From contig JABCTJ010000064.1 in assembly GCA_018238375.1 (NCBI GenBank), positions 1 to 46,257 of the forward strand: a stretch of DNA of 46,257 nucleotides. The letters are read 5' to 3'. Source of the stretch: Candidatus Thorarchaeota archaeon. Lineage in GTDB: Archaea; Asgardarchaeota; Thorarchaeia; Thorarchaeales; Thorarchaeaceae. The notes below the pieces were generated by a model. It did not search any database and was not told the DNA's origin. It was given only the letters and a program-made list of their open reading frames with translations. Shown piece after piece: positions 8,854 to 16,809 of this stretch (its first letter is position 1; each line of letters opens with the position of its first letter). The translations under genes were made by a program, and so were the position numbers.

Positions 8854-9918
8854 ATGTCTGATTCCAGTGAAACCCAGAATGTGGAGGAAGCCTCGGGTGA
8901 AGCCCAAGAAGGGATTGACACTGGAACATCTTTTGCAGGATTCGCCAACAAGCTTCTGAAACCGTTAAGGGATTTCGTTAAGGCAGATACGCCAGGAAGA
9001 ATCGATAAGCTAGGGAAAGCAGCCCTAATTCTGCCAACCATGGCCAGCACGCTGATTATCATTCTAATTCTTAGTTTCCTTTGGTACGAGGCTGTTCCGA
9101 TTTTCGTAGATCCGTTAGGAGGCCCCGGTATCATTGTGAGCCCAACATGGGACCCCAACAGAGACCTTTACGGCATAGCGATTTTCATTGTTGGTTCCTT
9201 GTTGTGCACGGGAATCGCCATAGGAATAGCGTTGCCTCTTGGCGTGAGCGGAGCCATCTTCCTTAGTGAGTTCTGCCCAATGCGATTAAGGAGTTTCATC
9301 AAAATAATTATGGAAATGATGGCAGCGATTCCTTCGATAGTATACGGTCTTTGGGCGTATGTCGTGATGGTGCCCTACATCAGGAACGTGATGGCGCCGG
9401 AGCTTCAAAGCAATCCACTCACTAGTTGGATGCCCTGGTTTCAGGGGTCGACAAACGGCCTCAGTCTTTTGGCCGGTGGATTGATTCTTGCAATTATGCT
9501 GCTGCCTACAATTGTCACTATCACAAGTGATGCTCTTCTGACGGTGCCTAGAACCCTGAGGGAAGCATCTCTTGCTTTGGGGGCCACCCAGAGCGAAACC
9601 TCACGCAAGATTGTACTGTCCGCGGCGCTCCCTGGAGTCGGAGCTGCCATTATTCTTTCATTAGGACGCGCTGTGGGCGAAACAATGGCAATTCTTATGG
9701 TGACTGGGAATTCTCTTCAAATTCCGTATACGCTCTTCGACACCACCTACGTGATGACCAGTATCATAACCAATCAGCTCGGTTACGCCTTTGTATTCCC
9801 GCTATGGCGTTCTGCTCTCTTTGCTGTTGCGTTGATTCTCTTGATAATGTCGATTTGCTTTACGTTTATCGCCAAGCTGTTCATTCGCTGGGGCATGAAG
9901 ACTAGGGGGTACATCTAG
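8854..9918 (+). CDS. pstC: Phosphate ABC transporter permease PstC
   Basis: A 354-residue inner permease subunit. A hydrophilic N-terminal tail of about 65 residues precedes the first membrane helix; about six helices follow. The ATPase-contact EAA loop reads LREASLALGATQSE, and GRAVGETMAILM is the usual PstC signature near the last helices. It pairs with PstA to form the channel energised by PstB. A GAGAGGT site precedes the ATG. The long acidic N-terminal tail is longer than in most bacterial PstC proteins. Confidence 0.93.
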   Translation: MSDSSETQNVEEASGEAQEGIDTGTSFAGFANKLLKPLRDFVKADTPGRIDKLGKAALILPTMASTLIIILILSFLWYEAVPIFVDPLGGPGIIVSPTWDPNRDLYGIAIFIVGSLLCTGIAIGIALPLGVSGAIFLSEFCPMRLRSFIKIIMEMMAAIPSIVYGLWAYVVMVPYIRNVMAPELQSNPLTSWMPWFQGSTNGLSLLAGGLILAIMLLPTIVTITSDALLTVPRTLREASLALGATQSETSRKIVLSAALPGVGAAIILSLGRAVGETMAILMVTGNSLQIPYTLFDTTYVMTSIITNQLGYAFVFPLWRSALFAVALILLIMSICFTFIAKLFIRWGMKTRGYI

Positions 9919-9930
9919 AGGTGGAAAATA

Positions 9931-10869
9931 ATGAGTGACGAAGGAAATTCGATCTTCTTGGGCAAGCTCCTCTTCTTGCGTGAATGGATCGCAAACGTAA
10001 CGCAGTCGCGTCGACATTTAGCAGATTTCTTGTTTAAAGCCGCATTGGCAGCGGCTGTGGTCATTATCATCTCACCCTTTTTCCTGATTGTCTTCCAAGT
10101 TGCAAGCATTGGCTTTTGGCAAGTTTTTGGAACTGGGCCGGGCCAAGGCATTGAATTCTTCCTAACTTTCCCTGGCGTGGGACTTGAGGGCGGCATACGC
10201 AACGCTGTTGTCGGTACAGTCGAACTCGTCGTCCTCGCAAGTGTAGTCGGCATTCCCTTGAGTGTGCTTGGGGCCGTCTACATCAATGAATACGCACGAT
10301 CTGGATTAGTAAGAAATGTCGTGGAGTTCACTTCTGATGTTTTGGCAGGGATTCCATCAATAGTGATTGGAGCGTTCGGTTTCACATTCCTTGCGAACTT
10401 CCTTAATTTGGGAATGGGAATCTTAGCGGGAAGTTTGACTCTGGCATTCATGATGATTCCAACTGTTCTTCGAACGACACAAGAAGCACTGAGAGCGGTA
10501 CCGATGTCGCTCCGCGAGGGATCCCTTGCGCTTGGCGCAACAAAGTGGTCTACAACATGGAATGTAACAATGAGGGCCGCGTTTCCCGGGCTTGTTACTG
10601 GGGTTCTTCTAGCGATTGGTCGAATCATGGGCGAAACAGCTCCGCTTATCTTCACAGCAGGAAACAGTTTGAGCGTACCAACAGAGCTTGTTGGTTCAGG
10701 CTCTTGGGTTGCGTCAATTCCCTATACGATCTGGGCATACATTAGCGACCCGAGAGAATATCTGCAGGCAAAAGCACACGGTGCGGCTCTTGGCCTGATG
10801 CTGATGGTCCTTGTAGTGACTGTTGTTAGCAATTTAATTTCCAGAAAGGTCACAAGGAGACTAGTTTGA
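9931..10869 (+). CDS. pstA: Phosphate ABC transporter permease PstA
   Basis: A 312-residue permease with about six membrane helices. The EAA loop is LREGSLALGATKWST, and the motifs GIPSIVIGAFG and GRIMGETAPLIFTAG are standard for PstA. It begins twelve bases after pstC with AGAGGTGG upstream, and its TGA stop abuts the pstB ATG, so the three genes are translated together. Confidence 0.93.
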   Translation: MSDEGNSIFLGKLLFLREWIANVTQSRRHLADFLFKAALAAAVVIIISPFFLIVFQVASIGFWQVFGTGPGQGIEFFLTFPGVGLEGGIRNAVVGTVELVVLASVVGIPLSVLGAVYINEYARSGLVRNVVEFTSDVLAGIPSIVIGAFGFTFLANFLNLGMGILAGSLTLAFMMIPTVLRTTQEALRAVPMSLREGSLALGATKWSTTWNVTMRAAFPGLVTGVLLAIGRIMGETAPLIFTAGNSLSVPTELVGSGSWVASIPYTIWAYISDPREYLQAKAHGAALGLMLMVLVVTVVSNLISRKVTRRLV

Positions 10870-11634
10870 ATGGTAGATATCTCACATAACATCGAAATTC
10901 GAAATCTTTCAACTTGGTTTGGAAGTAAGAAGATTCTACGAAACATTACTTGCTATTTCAAGGACAATTCCGTTACCGCCATAATGGGTCCATCAGGGTG
11001 TGGGAAGAGTACACTTCTAAGAACATTGAACCGTCTTAATGATCTCGTGCCAAGCTTCCGTCGAGAAGGTGTTGTCCTATTCAAAGGCCAAGATATTTAC
11101 AAACCAGGCTCGAGTGTCTATGAACTTAGAAAGCGCATCGGCATGGTATTCCAGAAGCCAAATCCTTTCCCTATGAGCGTACGTGACAACATCACGTATG
11201 GACCAAAACTCCATGGGGTCAAGGATGAGGATGATTTGGACAAGGTTGTTGAAGACTCCCTGAAACGAGCCGCTTTGTGGGATGAGGTGAAGGACGAGTT
11301 AGATCAACCAGCTCCCAATCTATCTGGAGGTCAGCAGCAGCGACTCTGCATCGCCCGAGCACTTTCAGTTGATCCACCCGTACTGCTCATGGATGAACCG
11401 GTATCCAGTCTAGATCCGCTTAGCGCTGGAAAGATTGAAGAGCTGATAGTCGAGCTAAAGAAGGACTACACAATTATCTTGGTTACACACAATGTGCAGC
11501 AAGCATTCAGAGTATCAGACCAAGCCGCATTTCTCTACCTTGGTGAATTGGTGGAGTTTGATAGCACAAAGAAGATTGCTATCGCACCTCAAGATGAAAG
11601 GACTGAAGCCTTCATAACAGGAAGAATCGGATAG
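10870..11634 (+). CDS. pstB: Phosphate ABC transporter ATP-binding protein PstB
   Basis: A 254-residue ATPase with every canonical element: Walker A GPSGCGKST, Q-loop VFQKPNPFP, signature LSGGQQQR, Walker B LLMDEP followed by VSSLDP, and the switch histidine in VTHNVQQA. The RTLNRLNDL stretch after Walker A is typical of PstB. It starts directly after the pstA stop with AAGGAG in the end of pstA. It hydrolyses ATP to drive phosphate uptake through PstC and PstA. Confidence 0.95.
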   Translation: MVDISHNIEIRNLSTWFGSKKILRNITCYFKDNSVTAIMGPSGCGKSTLLRTLNRLNDLVPSFRREGVVLFKGQDIYKPGSSVYELRKRIGMVFQKPNPFPMSVRDNITYGPKLHGVKDEDDLDKVVEDSLKRAALWDEVKDELDQPAPNLSGGQQQRLCIARALSVDPPVLLMDEPVSSLDPLSAGKIEELIVELKKDYTIILVTHNVQQAFRVSDQAAFLYLGELVEFDSTKKIAIAPQDERTEAFITGRIG

Positions 11635-11643
11635 GTGAAAGAA

Positions 11644-12330
11644 ATGAAGACACAACTAGAATTCTACATTGAAGAGATAGAAAAACGATTAGAGCGGCTT
11701 CAGGAGATGTCGGTGTCATCGTTCATAAAAGCAATGAAAGCTTTCGAGGATCTGGACCGGGAAAGCGCCGCAGAGGTCAAGGAGTTCACAGATGATATCG
11801 AGGAGCTTCAGCACAAAATAGAGGGAGATGTCTTCGAAACTATAGCTCGCCGCCAACCAGTTGCCAAGGACCTTCGCAAGATTGCCACGTACTTGCAGGT
11901 AAGCTATCATCTATACCGCATTGGCAGGTTCGCTCACAAGATTGCGCACGTGACAAGCCTTTCTGAGGGGATTGAGCATTTCAAGAAGTTGGAGTCACTT
12001 CCATACTTGGCAGACTTAGCTAGGAAGACTCTGGATATCAGCATGAAGGCCCTGTTGAAGGAAGATCTCTCAGAACTGAAGAAATTGGAGGAGATGGAGG
12101 CTGAGAGCGATAAAGAAACAGCCGAGATGTTCGAGGAGATTGCAGAATACCTCCGTAAAAGAAATGACATCACAACCATGGCCTTGTTCTATATAATAGT
12201 TGGCAGATATTGTGAACGGGCTGCAGATCATGCCTTCGAAATAGCTGAGAGCGCTGCCTACGTAGTTACTGGCAAGAGAATGAAATTGGGGATTGCCTAC
12301 AAGAAAGGGGAGGATTTCGGCCCACACTAG
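11644..12330 (+). CDS. phoU: PhoU family phosphate-signalling protein
   Basis: A 228-residue all-helical protein closing the pst operon. Two PhoU-type helical bundles are seen; the second carries the metal-binding-type signature YIIVGRYCERAADHAFEIAE, and the first a degenerate version (YHLYRIGRFAHKIAHV). PhoU couples Pst activity to regulation and limits phosphate uptake. I prefer ATG 11644, which has AGGTGA five bases upstream overlapping the pstB stop; GTG 11635 is three codons earlier. With the divergent AbrB-PhoU fusion the locus has two PhoU-type proteins, one of them able to bind DNA. Confidence 0.9.
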   Translation: MKTQLEFYIEEIEKRLERLQEMSVSSFIKAMKAFEDLDRESAAEVKEFTDDIEELQHKIEGDVFETIARRQPVAKDLRKIATYLQVSYHLYRIGRFAHKIAHVTSLSEGIEHFKKLESLPYLADLARKTLDISMKALLKEDLSELKKLEEMEAESDKETAEMFEEIAEYLRKRNDITTMALFYIIVGRYCERAADHAFEIAESAAYVVTGKRMKLGIAYKKGEDFGPH

Positions 12331-12355
12331 ACATACTGCAAGGACTAGTCAGGCT

Positions 12356-12892
12356 TCAGATGATTGTCTTCTTCTCTTTAGCTTTCTTAACAACCTCAAC
12401 GAGTAGCTCTGTGAATGCTTGGTTGACGTTGCGATTTTCAAGTGCGCTTGTTGTTATCAATTTGAACCCTCTTGATTCAGCTTCCTGAACAATCTTGTCA
12501 GGCGGAATTGCCGGCTCCAAATCGACCTTGTTCTCCACTATGACAACAGGAACCTTTCCAGCGGCATTGTACAGGTCACCAAGCCAGGAGTCAATGCTTT
12601 CCAACGTGTCAGGGCGCGTGATGTCCACTACAAAGAAAGCTCCAGAAGCTTGTGCACAGTACTGCTCTCGTAGGACATTGAATGATTGTTGCCCTCCGAG
12701 GTCCCAAATTACAAGCTTGTGCAAAGCATCCTCATATTGTACCATCTTCACGTGCAGCATTGCGCCAATTGTCCGTCCCACGTTCGGGTCCAAACTGTTG
12801 TAGACGTATCGTTGGACCAGAGACGTCTTCCCTACCGCGGAGTCCCCCAAGAAAACCAGTTTATGAATGAAATCAGGCGTGGCTTTGGTCAT
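12356..12892 (-). CDS. Ras/Rab-like small GTPase (first of a tandem pair)
   Basis: A 178-residue small GTPase with all five G boxes: G1 GDSAVGKTS (16-24), switch I threonine T41, G3 DLGGQ (64-68), G4 NKVD (121-124) and G5 TSA. The catalytic glutamine is present. The G3 form DLGGQ is closer to Arf/Arl-type sequences than the DIAGQ of its neighbour. There is no C-terminal prenylation cysteine, so membrane attachment would need another partner. ATG 12892 is chosen because it avoids overlap with the gene upstream and puts the usual short tail before the P-loop; its ribosome site is weak. It lies 40 bases after the neighbouring GTPase gene on the same strand. Such proteins are abundant in Asgard archaea and rare elsewhere in prokaryotes. 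Confidence 0.9.
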   Translation of the reverse strand: MTKATPDFIHKLVFLGDSAVGKTSLVQRYVYNSLDPNVGRTIGAMLHVKMVQYEDALHKLVIWDLGGQQSFNVLREQYCAQASGAFFVVDITRPDTLESIDSWLGDLYNAAGKVPVVIVENKVDLEPAIPPDKIVQEAESRGFKLITTSALENRNVNQAFTELLVEVVKKAKEKKTII

Positions 12893-12932
12893 GTTCTTCA
12901 GCTTCCGATATCTATTGCATATCCCCCGAATA

Positions 12933-13520
12933 CTAAATCGGTTTGCGTCTTTGTGTACGAGCACGTCGAAGGATTTCTTTGGTCATCTTCTTGAATGCCT
13001 CTTCGACATTTGTGTCCTCTTTTGCGCTCGTTTGTATCAAGTCTACCTTGTACTTCTCAACGAGTTTCTTGATGTTCTTCTTGGATATCGCTGTTTCAAG
13101 ATCAACCTTGTTCTCAAGCAATACCAACGGAATAGGGCCTGTGACGCCATAGAGAGCGTCAATCCATTCGTCAACACGCTCTATTGTTTCAGGTCGGGTC
13201 GTGTCGAAGACGAAGAACGCGCCGCTTGTGTTTTGGTAGTAAGCCTTACGTAACTGTGCAAAGTCGTCCTGACCAGCTATGTCCCAGACAACTAGCTTGA
13301 CAAGCACATCATCCTCGACCTGAATCATCTTGACGTGGATGTCCGTACCGATAGTTGCGAGATAATCGCCTTCGAAGGAATCATAGACGTATCGACCGAC
13401 AAGTGAGGTCTTTCCAACAGCTCCTTCCCCTAAGAAAACAAGCTTGAACAGATAGGCGATATTCTCTGGCAGGGCGTCTACTCTCCACTGGTTGACCCGA
13501 TTATTACTCCTGAAGGTCAC
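12933..13520 (-). CDS. Ras/Rab-like small GTPase (second of a tandem pair)
   Basis: A 195-residue small GTPase. G1 is GEGAVGKTS (31-39), switch I threonine T56, G3 DIAGQ (80-84, catalytic glutamine kept), G4 NKVD (137-140) and G5 TSAK (164-167). The basic C-terminus (RRARTQRRKP) lacks a lipidation cysteine. The start is uncertain: GTG 13520 has no ribosome site, but a TATA-like CATTTAATG lies about 25 bases upstream, which would give a leaderless message starting there. It is first in the run with the gene at 12356 and follows a zinc-ribbon protein gene on the same strand after a 66-base gap. Confidence 0.88.
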   Translation of the reverse strand: MTFRSNNRVNQWRVDALPENIAYLFKLVFLGEGAVGKTSLVGRYVYDSFEGDYLATIGTDIHVKMIQVEDDVLVKLVVWDIAGQDDFAQLRKAYYQNTSGAFFVFDTTRPETIERVDEWIDALYGVTGPIPLVLLENKVDLETAISKKNIKKLVEKYKVDLIQTSAKEDTNVEEAFKKMTKEILRRARTQRRKPI

Positions 13521-13586
13521 TCTTCTAATAACACTATCGCCATTAAATGCAGCTACTTAGCTTTGCATTGATCCACGATTCGAAAT

Positions 13587-14594
13587 TTAGGGTCTTTTCG
13601 CCAATGAATCAACGAGCTTGCCAACTTCGGTAAGACCATCCTTGTCCTCGGCTTTCATGAAGAGGAACCTTGAGATACGAACGACATGCTGCGCGTCTTC
13701 ATACTTTCCTTGAACTACGAGGAAACGCGCTTGCTTCAATCTCGCATTGCCCATTCCACTGTAGATCTCATTCGGATACTCGAACATATCCACGTTGATG
13801 ACTGAGCCGCACGTGGTACAAGTTGTAACATTTTCCAGTCCTCTAATGGATGACGGTGCAGGAGCGACAGGTGCTGTTGGAGCCTCTGGAACAACGGGTA
13901 CCTCAGGAATGGGCTCTGGAGTGATTGTCGGGGCTACCTCAGCGGGAGCAGGTGCTGGTGTTGAATCATATCGTGCCGAAGTAAACTCATCTCCTAATTC
14001 AACTGGCACTTGTGGAGTGATTTCCGAAACCCCCAGTGCAGGTTTGGGCGCTAATTGGTCAACAAGAGTAGATTTAGCTCCTAGTATCGAATGCTCCACA
14101 TCAGTTGGAGTAGGCATCGCTGGGGGTGTTAAGTGTACAGCATGGGGGGGTAAGGGTTCCGAGCCCTCCATCAAAGTGGGGGTTGTCACTTCAGCGGTAG
14201 AATATTCCGCGGTCTGCTCTAATAGCTCTCTGACTTCACTTGCTCTCAACATCCTTGACTCGACGATACCTGAGCCCGCAGCTTCATCAATCCCTACATT
14301 TTCTGCCCTATCAAATGCTTCACGTGCCTTCTCCAGCTCAGTCTTCCTCTTTGTTCCCACTGCAGTTCTAACCCTGTCCTTTGAGACTTCGCTTGGGCGC
14401 ACCCATTGATCTCCGGTTGTCACCGAAGCTTGATCTGAGGCAGTTGGTTGTGGTGTGGGTGGAGGAGCAGGCGCCACAGGTGTTGGCTGAGATATGGTAG
14501 CTGGCTTTCTTGGCGCAATCAAAGAAGCCGCACATCGAATACAGAACTTTCGTGTTGGCTGATTAGCCTTGCCGCATTTGGGACATTCCCTCAT
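13587..14594 (-). CDS. Zinc-ribbon protein with long Pro/Ala-rich linker and C-terminal helical domain
   Basis: A 335-residue protein with no family name I recognise. The N-terminus is a four-cysteine zinc ribbon (C4, C7, C18, C21). Residues 30-250 are rich in proline, alanine and threonine and probably disordered. Inside this linker a 13-residue motif RxSEVxxxxxxTA occurs twice (66-78 and 117-129), as a binding motif in a scaffold would. A second cysteine pair (C259, C262) precedes about 65 residues of helical, TPR-like sequence. ATG 14594 has GGTGA five bases upstream; earlier in-frame codons have no ribosome site and no ribbon. It is divergent from a coiled-coil protein and upstream of two small GTPases, so a role with them is plausible but unproven. 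Confidence 0.7.
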   Translation of the reverse strand: MRECPKCGKANQPTRKFCIRCAASLIAPRKPATISQPTPVAPAPPPTPQPTASDQASVTTGDQWVRPSEVSKDRVRTAVGTKRKTELEKAREAFDRAENVGIDEAAGSGIVESRMLRASEVRELLEQTAEYSTAEVTTPTLMEGSEPLPPHAVHLTPPAMPTPTDVEHSILGAKSTLVDQLAPKPALGVSEITPQVPVELGDEFTSARYDSTPAPAPAEVAPTITPEPIPEVPVVPEAPTAPVAPAPSSIRGLENVTTCTTCGSVINVDMFEYPNEIYSGMGNARLKQARFLVVQGKYEDAQHVVRISRFLFMKAEDKDGLTEVGKLVDSLAKRP

Positions 14595-14772
14595 GAGAAT
14601 CACCGATGGCCTCAACCGGGCCAAGTTTCCATACGCATGATACCTGATAATGTTTTCTTGTGAAGAGATTCCTCCATGAATTTGGAGTATTTCGCATTGG
14701 TGGGGGGCGGTTCGCACAAAGCTTATACCTAGCGGAGTCTGTGTGCAATTGTCTGCTCCTCGAGGGAATGAA

Positions 14773-16335
14773 ATGCCACGAAAAGATAAGCTGAGTGAAA
14801 ATGAGAAGTCCGCCTTGGATGATGCATTACGCGGCGCATCTATTTCCGACTCAGAAGTTCATGCGTTTGCAGAGGGTGTGGATGAATCAGGAAAGCCAAT
14901 TCTTCCTATGGAAACGAGTGAGGATTTGCTCAGTGCTGCTGCCACTGCTTTGGAGTTCGTTGAGGGACTTGAAGCCCCACCTCCCAGACCCGACGTAATG
15001 AAAGATGATGGGGCCGTGGCTGGCTTTGATGCCCTTCTATTGAAGTTAGAGCAACTTAGGGCAGACATTACATCTCTACAGCGAGGAGTGGTTGGTGTTT
15101 TCGCAGCTCAGCTTCTTACATTCAGAGGAAAGGTGGTTGATCTCAAATCAGCTATTTCTGAAGAGATGGTCGAAAGGCTCCGGATGAAGTTTTTCAAAAG
15201 TTTCATTGAATCAACCTTTGTTGACATTGTGGATAGTGAATTCGCGGCTCTTGAGAAGGACCTCGTAGACAAGATTGTCGAACAAACACAGGACCGATTC
15301 AAAGACTTTGCATCTCGAGTTCGGGAATCTGAAATGGACCTCAGATCAACAATAGTAGAGCAGCAAAATGTAGTTCGCTCCTTCATGGAAAGTCTTGAAG
15401 AAGAAACTGCATCTCAACGAGCAGAACTCGTGGAGAAGCAGGTCGAGATAACCAACTTGGAAGCGAGCATTAGAAAGCTTCAGGGTAGTATTGATGATAC
15501 AGCTACTGCGGACGCGGCAACCGAAGAGTTCAACCGCAAAGTTTCTGACCTAGGTGCGCAGGTGACAGCGCTAAAAGATGAGCTGCTGAAGAAAGAGGCT
15601 GTCATTGATGAGAGGATGAAAGAAACGCAGGCTGCAAGAGCAGAAGTCAGAGAAGTGAAACTTCAGTTAGGCGAATCTCAGAGCGAAGTGGAAGTCTACA
15701 AATCTGAAGCCCAAGCCGCAAAGGAAGCTCCAAAGAAGTCAGTAGTAGAGATTGAGGCATTAGAGTCAAAAATCGAGCTACTAGAGAAGACGCTCACGGA
15801 AAAGCGTGAAGAAACAGATGCTGGAACTGCGAAAGTCAGTGATCTTGAGAGGGATTTGGAAACCGCACTGAAAGACAAGGAGGCAGCTGAGACGACTGCC
15901 AAGAAGCATAGTGATGAGTTGAAATCCATTTCTGACAAGATCAAACGAGTGAAAGACCTGGAGCAAAGTGTTTACGACTACGAGAACGAGCTGAAAGAAT
16001 CACAAGAACAAGTGCGTATCGTTGAGATGCAAAGGGAAGCTTTTGAAAAAGCCACTCGTTTGATGGAGAAAGAAAGAGATATTGCCCTTGAGATGAGAGA
16101 TCTTTCCGATGAACGAACCAAGCGTTACATCACGGTGCTTGGCATGGAGGCAAACACAAAGGTTTTGCTGCTAGTGGACGAAGTTGGCTCAATCACATTT
16201 ACTGAACTTGGCAAATCATTGGGAGTTCCAGTAGGATTAGCAACCAAACACGCGAGAGAACTTGAGAAGCTTGGCGTTCTGAAAATAACGGGCGAGAAAG
16301 CAATCTCGACGCTGAAAGAAATTAAATTCGAATAA
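14773..16335 (+). CDS. Long coiled-coil protein with C-terminal winged helix
   Basis: A 520-residue cytoplasmic protein. Residues 1-75 are acidic and polar; a helical region with hydrophobic positions (about 95-165) follows; heptad-rich coiled coil runs through most of 160-450; and a winged helix ends it (about 460-520: VLLLVDEVGSITFTELGKSL, then a recognition helix). It has no signal or membrane segment and no ABC motifs, so it is not an SMC protein. ATG 14773 has GAGGG six bases upstream, and a TATA-like CTTATACC at 14722-14729 would start the message near 14752. It shares a divergent promoter region with the zinc-ribbon gene. It might bridge DNA or a protein assembly; the function is unknown. 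Confidence 0.75.
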   Translation: MPRKDKLSENEKSALDDALRGASISDSEVHAFAEGVDESGKPILPMETSEDLLSAAATALEFVEGLEAPPPRPDVMKDDGAVAGFDALLLKLEQLRADITSLQRGVVGVFAAQLLTFRGKVVDLKSAISEEMVERLRMKFFKSFIESTFVDIVDSEFAALEKDLVDKIVEQTQDRFKDFASRVRESEMDLRSTIVEQQNVVRSFMESLEEETASQRAELVEKQVEITNLEASIRKLQGSIDDTATADAATEEFNRKVSDLGAQVTALKDELLKKEAVIDERMKETQAARAEVREVKLQLGESQSEVEVYKSEAQAAKEAPKKSVVEIEALESKIELLEKTLTEKREETDAGTAKVSDLERDLETALKDKEAAETTAKKHSDELKSISDKIKRVKDLEQSVYDYENELKESQEQVRIVEMQREAFEKATRLMEKERDIALEMRDLSDERTKRYITVLGMEANTKVLLLVDEVGSITFTELGKSLGVPVGLATKHARELEKLGVLKITGEKAISTLKEIKFE

Positions 16336-16369
16336 GGAAACAGCTCTCCGGTCTAATGCTTAAAGCTCC

Positions 16370-16717
16370 TTAGAATGATATTGACCTATCTCCTTCATTA
16401 AAGGAGCTGACAATATCAGCCCAGTATTTGGCCATCTTTTCAAGCGCGCTTGAGAAGTCCTTTGCGAGTCTGTATTCGCCCATTCTTTTCTCTACTAGAC
16501 CCACATCACGAAGCTTTCTCATGACCTTAACGTAGAGACCCCTGCTGGTGTAAACGAATTGCTGCCAGTCAGAATCCGGGATAACACCGTCGGCCTTGAC
16601 GATTTCATTGAGTATCTTAGCGGCTTGCTCAACCTGCATCTCAGTGAAGAAGATATACCTGAGCAAATGACGCGGGCTAATCAGTGAGGGCCGTCGGACA
16701 ATCTCAATTTTCGTCAT
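16370..16717 (-). CDS. Small winged-helix protein
   Basis: A 115-residue protein. The central part (residues 25-85) reads as a winged helix: a helical segment, then YTSRGLYVKVMRKLRDVGLVEKR as recognition helix and wing, then a C-terminal dimerisation-like helix. ATG 16717 is likely; a TATA-like element about 28 bases upstream (around 16743-16749) suggests a nearly leaderless message. An in-frame start at 16762 would add 15 residues. It is probably a transcription factor; its target is unknown. It converges with the coiled-coil gene. Confidence 0.6.
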   Translation of the reverse strand: MTKIEIVRRPSLISPRHLLRYIFFTEMQVEQAAKILNEIVKADGVIPDSDWQQFVYTSRGLYVKVMRKLRDVGLVEKRMGEYRLAKDFSSALEKMAKYWADIVSSFNEGDRSISF

Positions 16718-16809
16718 ATCTGATAACCGTGTATGAGTGCGGGGGATACAATATGACATCACGTATTACAGTGACATGACTATCGAACTGTGCATCTTGC
16801 GTGTTTGTT

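Noticed and set aside
12893-12964. Longer start for the first GTPase at 12964
   Set aside because: It would overlap the end of the neighbouring GTPase gene by 32 bases and add 24 basic residues not typical of these proteins.
13795-14409. A 204-codon open frame on the plus strand opposite the zinc-ribbon gene
   Set aside because: It mirrors the proline/alanine-rich linker as low-complexity Gly/Ser/Val sequence, has no ribosome site and no family features.
14773-16335. Coiled-coil protein considered as SMC, Rad50 or an ESCRT-III protein
   Set aside because: No Walker motifs or hinge are present, and it is much longer than Snf7-type proteins; the C-terminal winged helix alone does not identify an ESCRT-II subunit.
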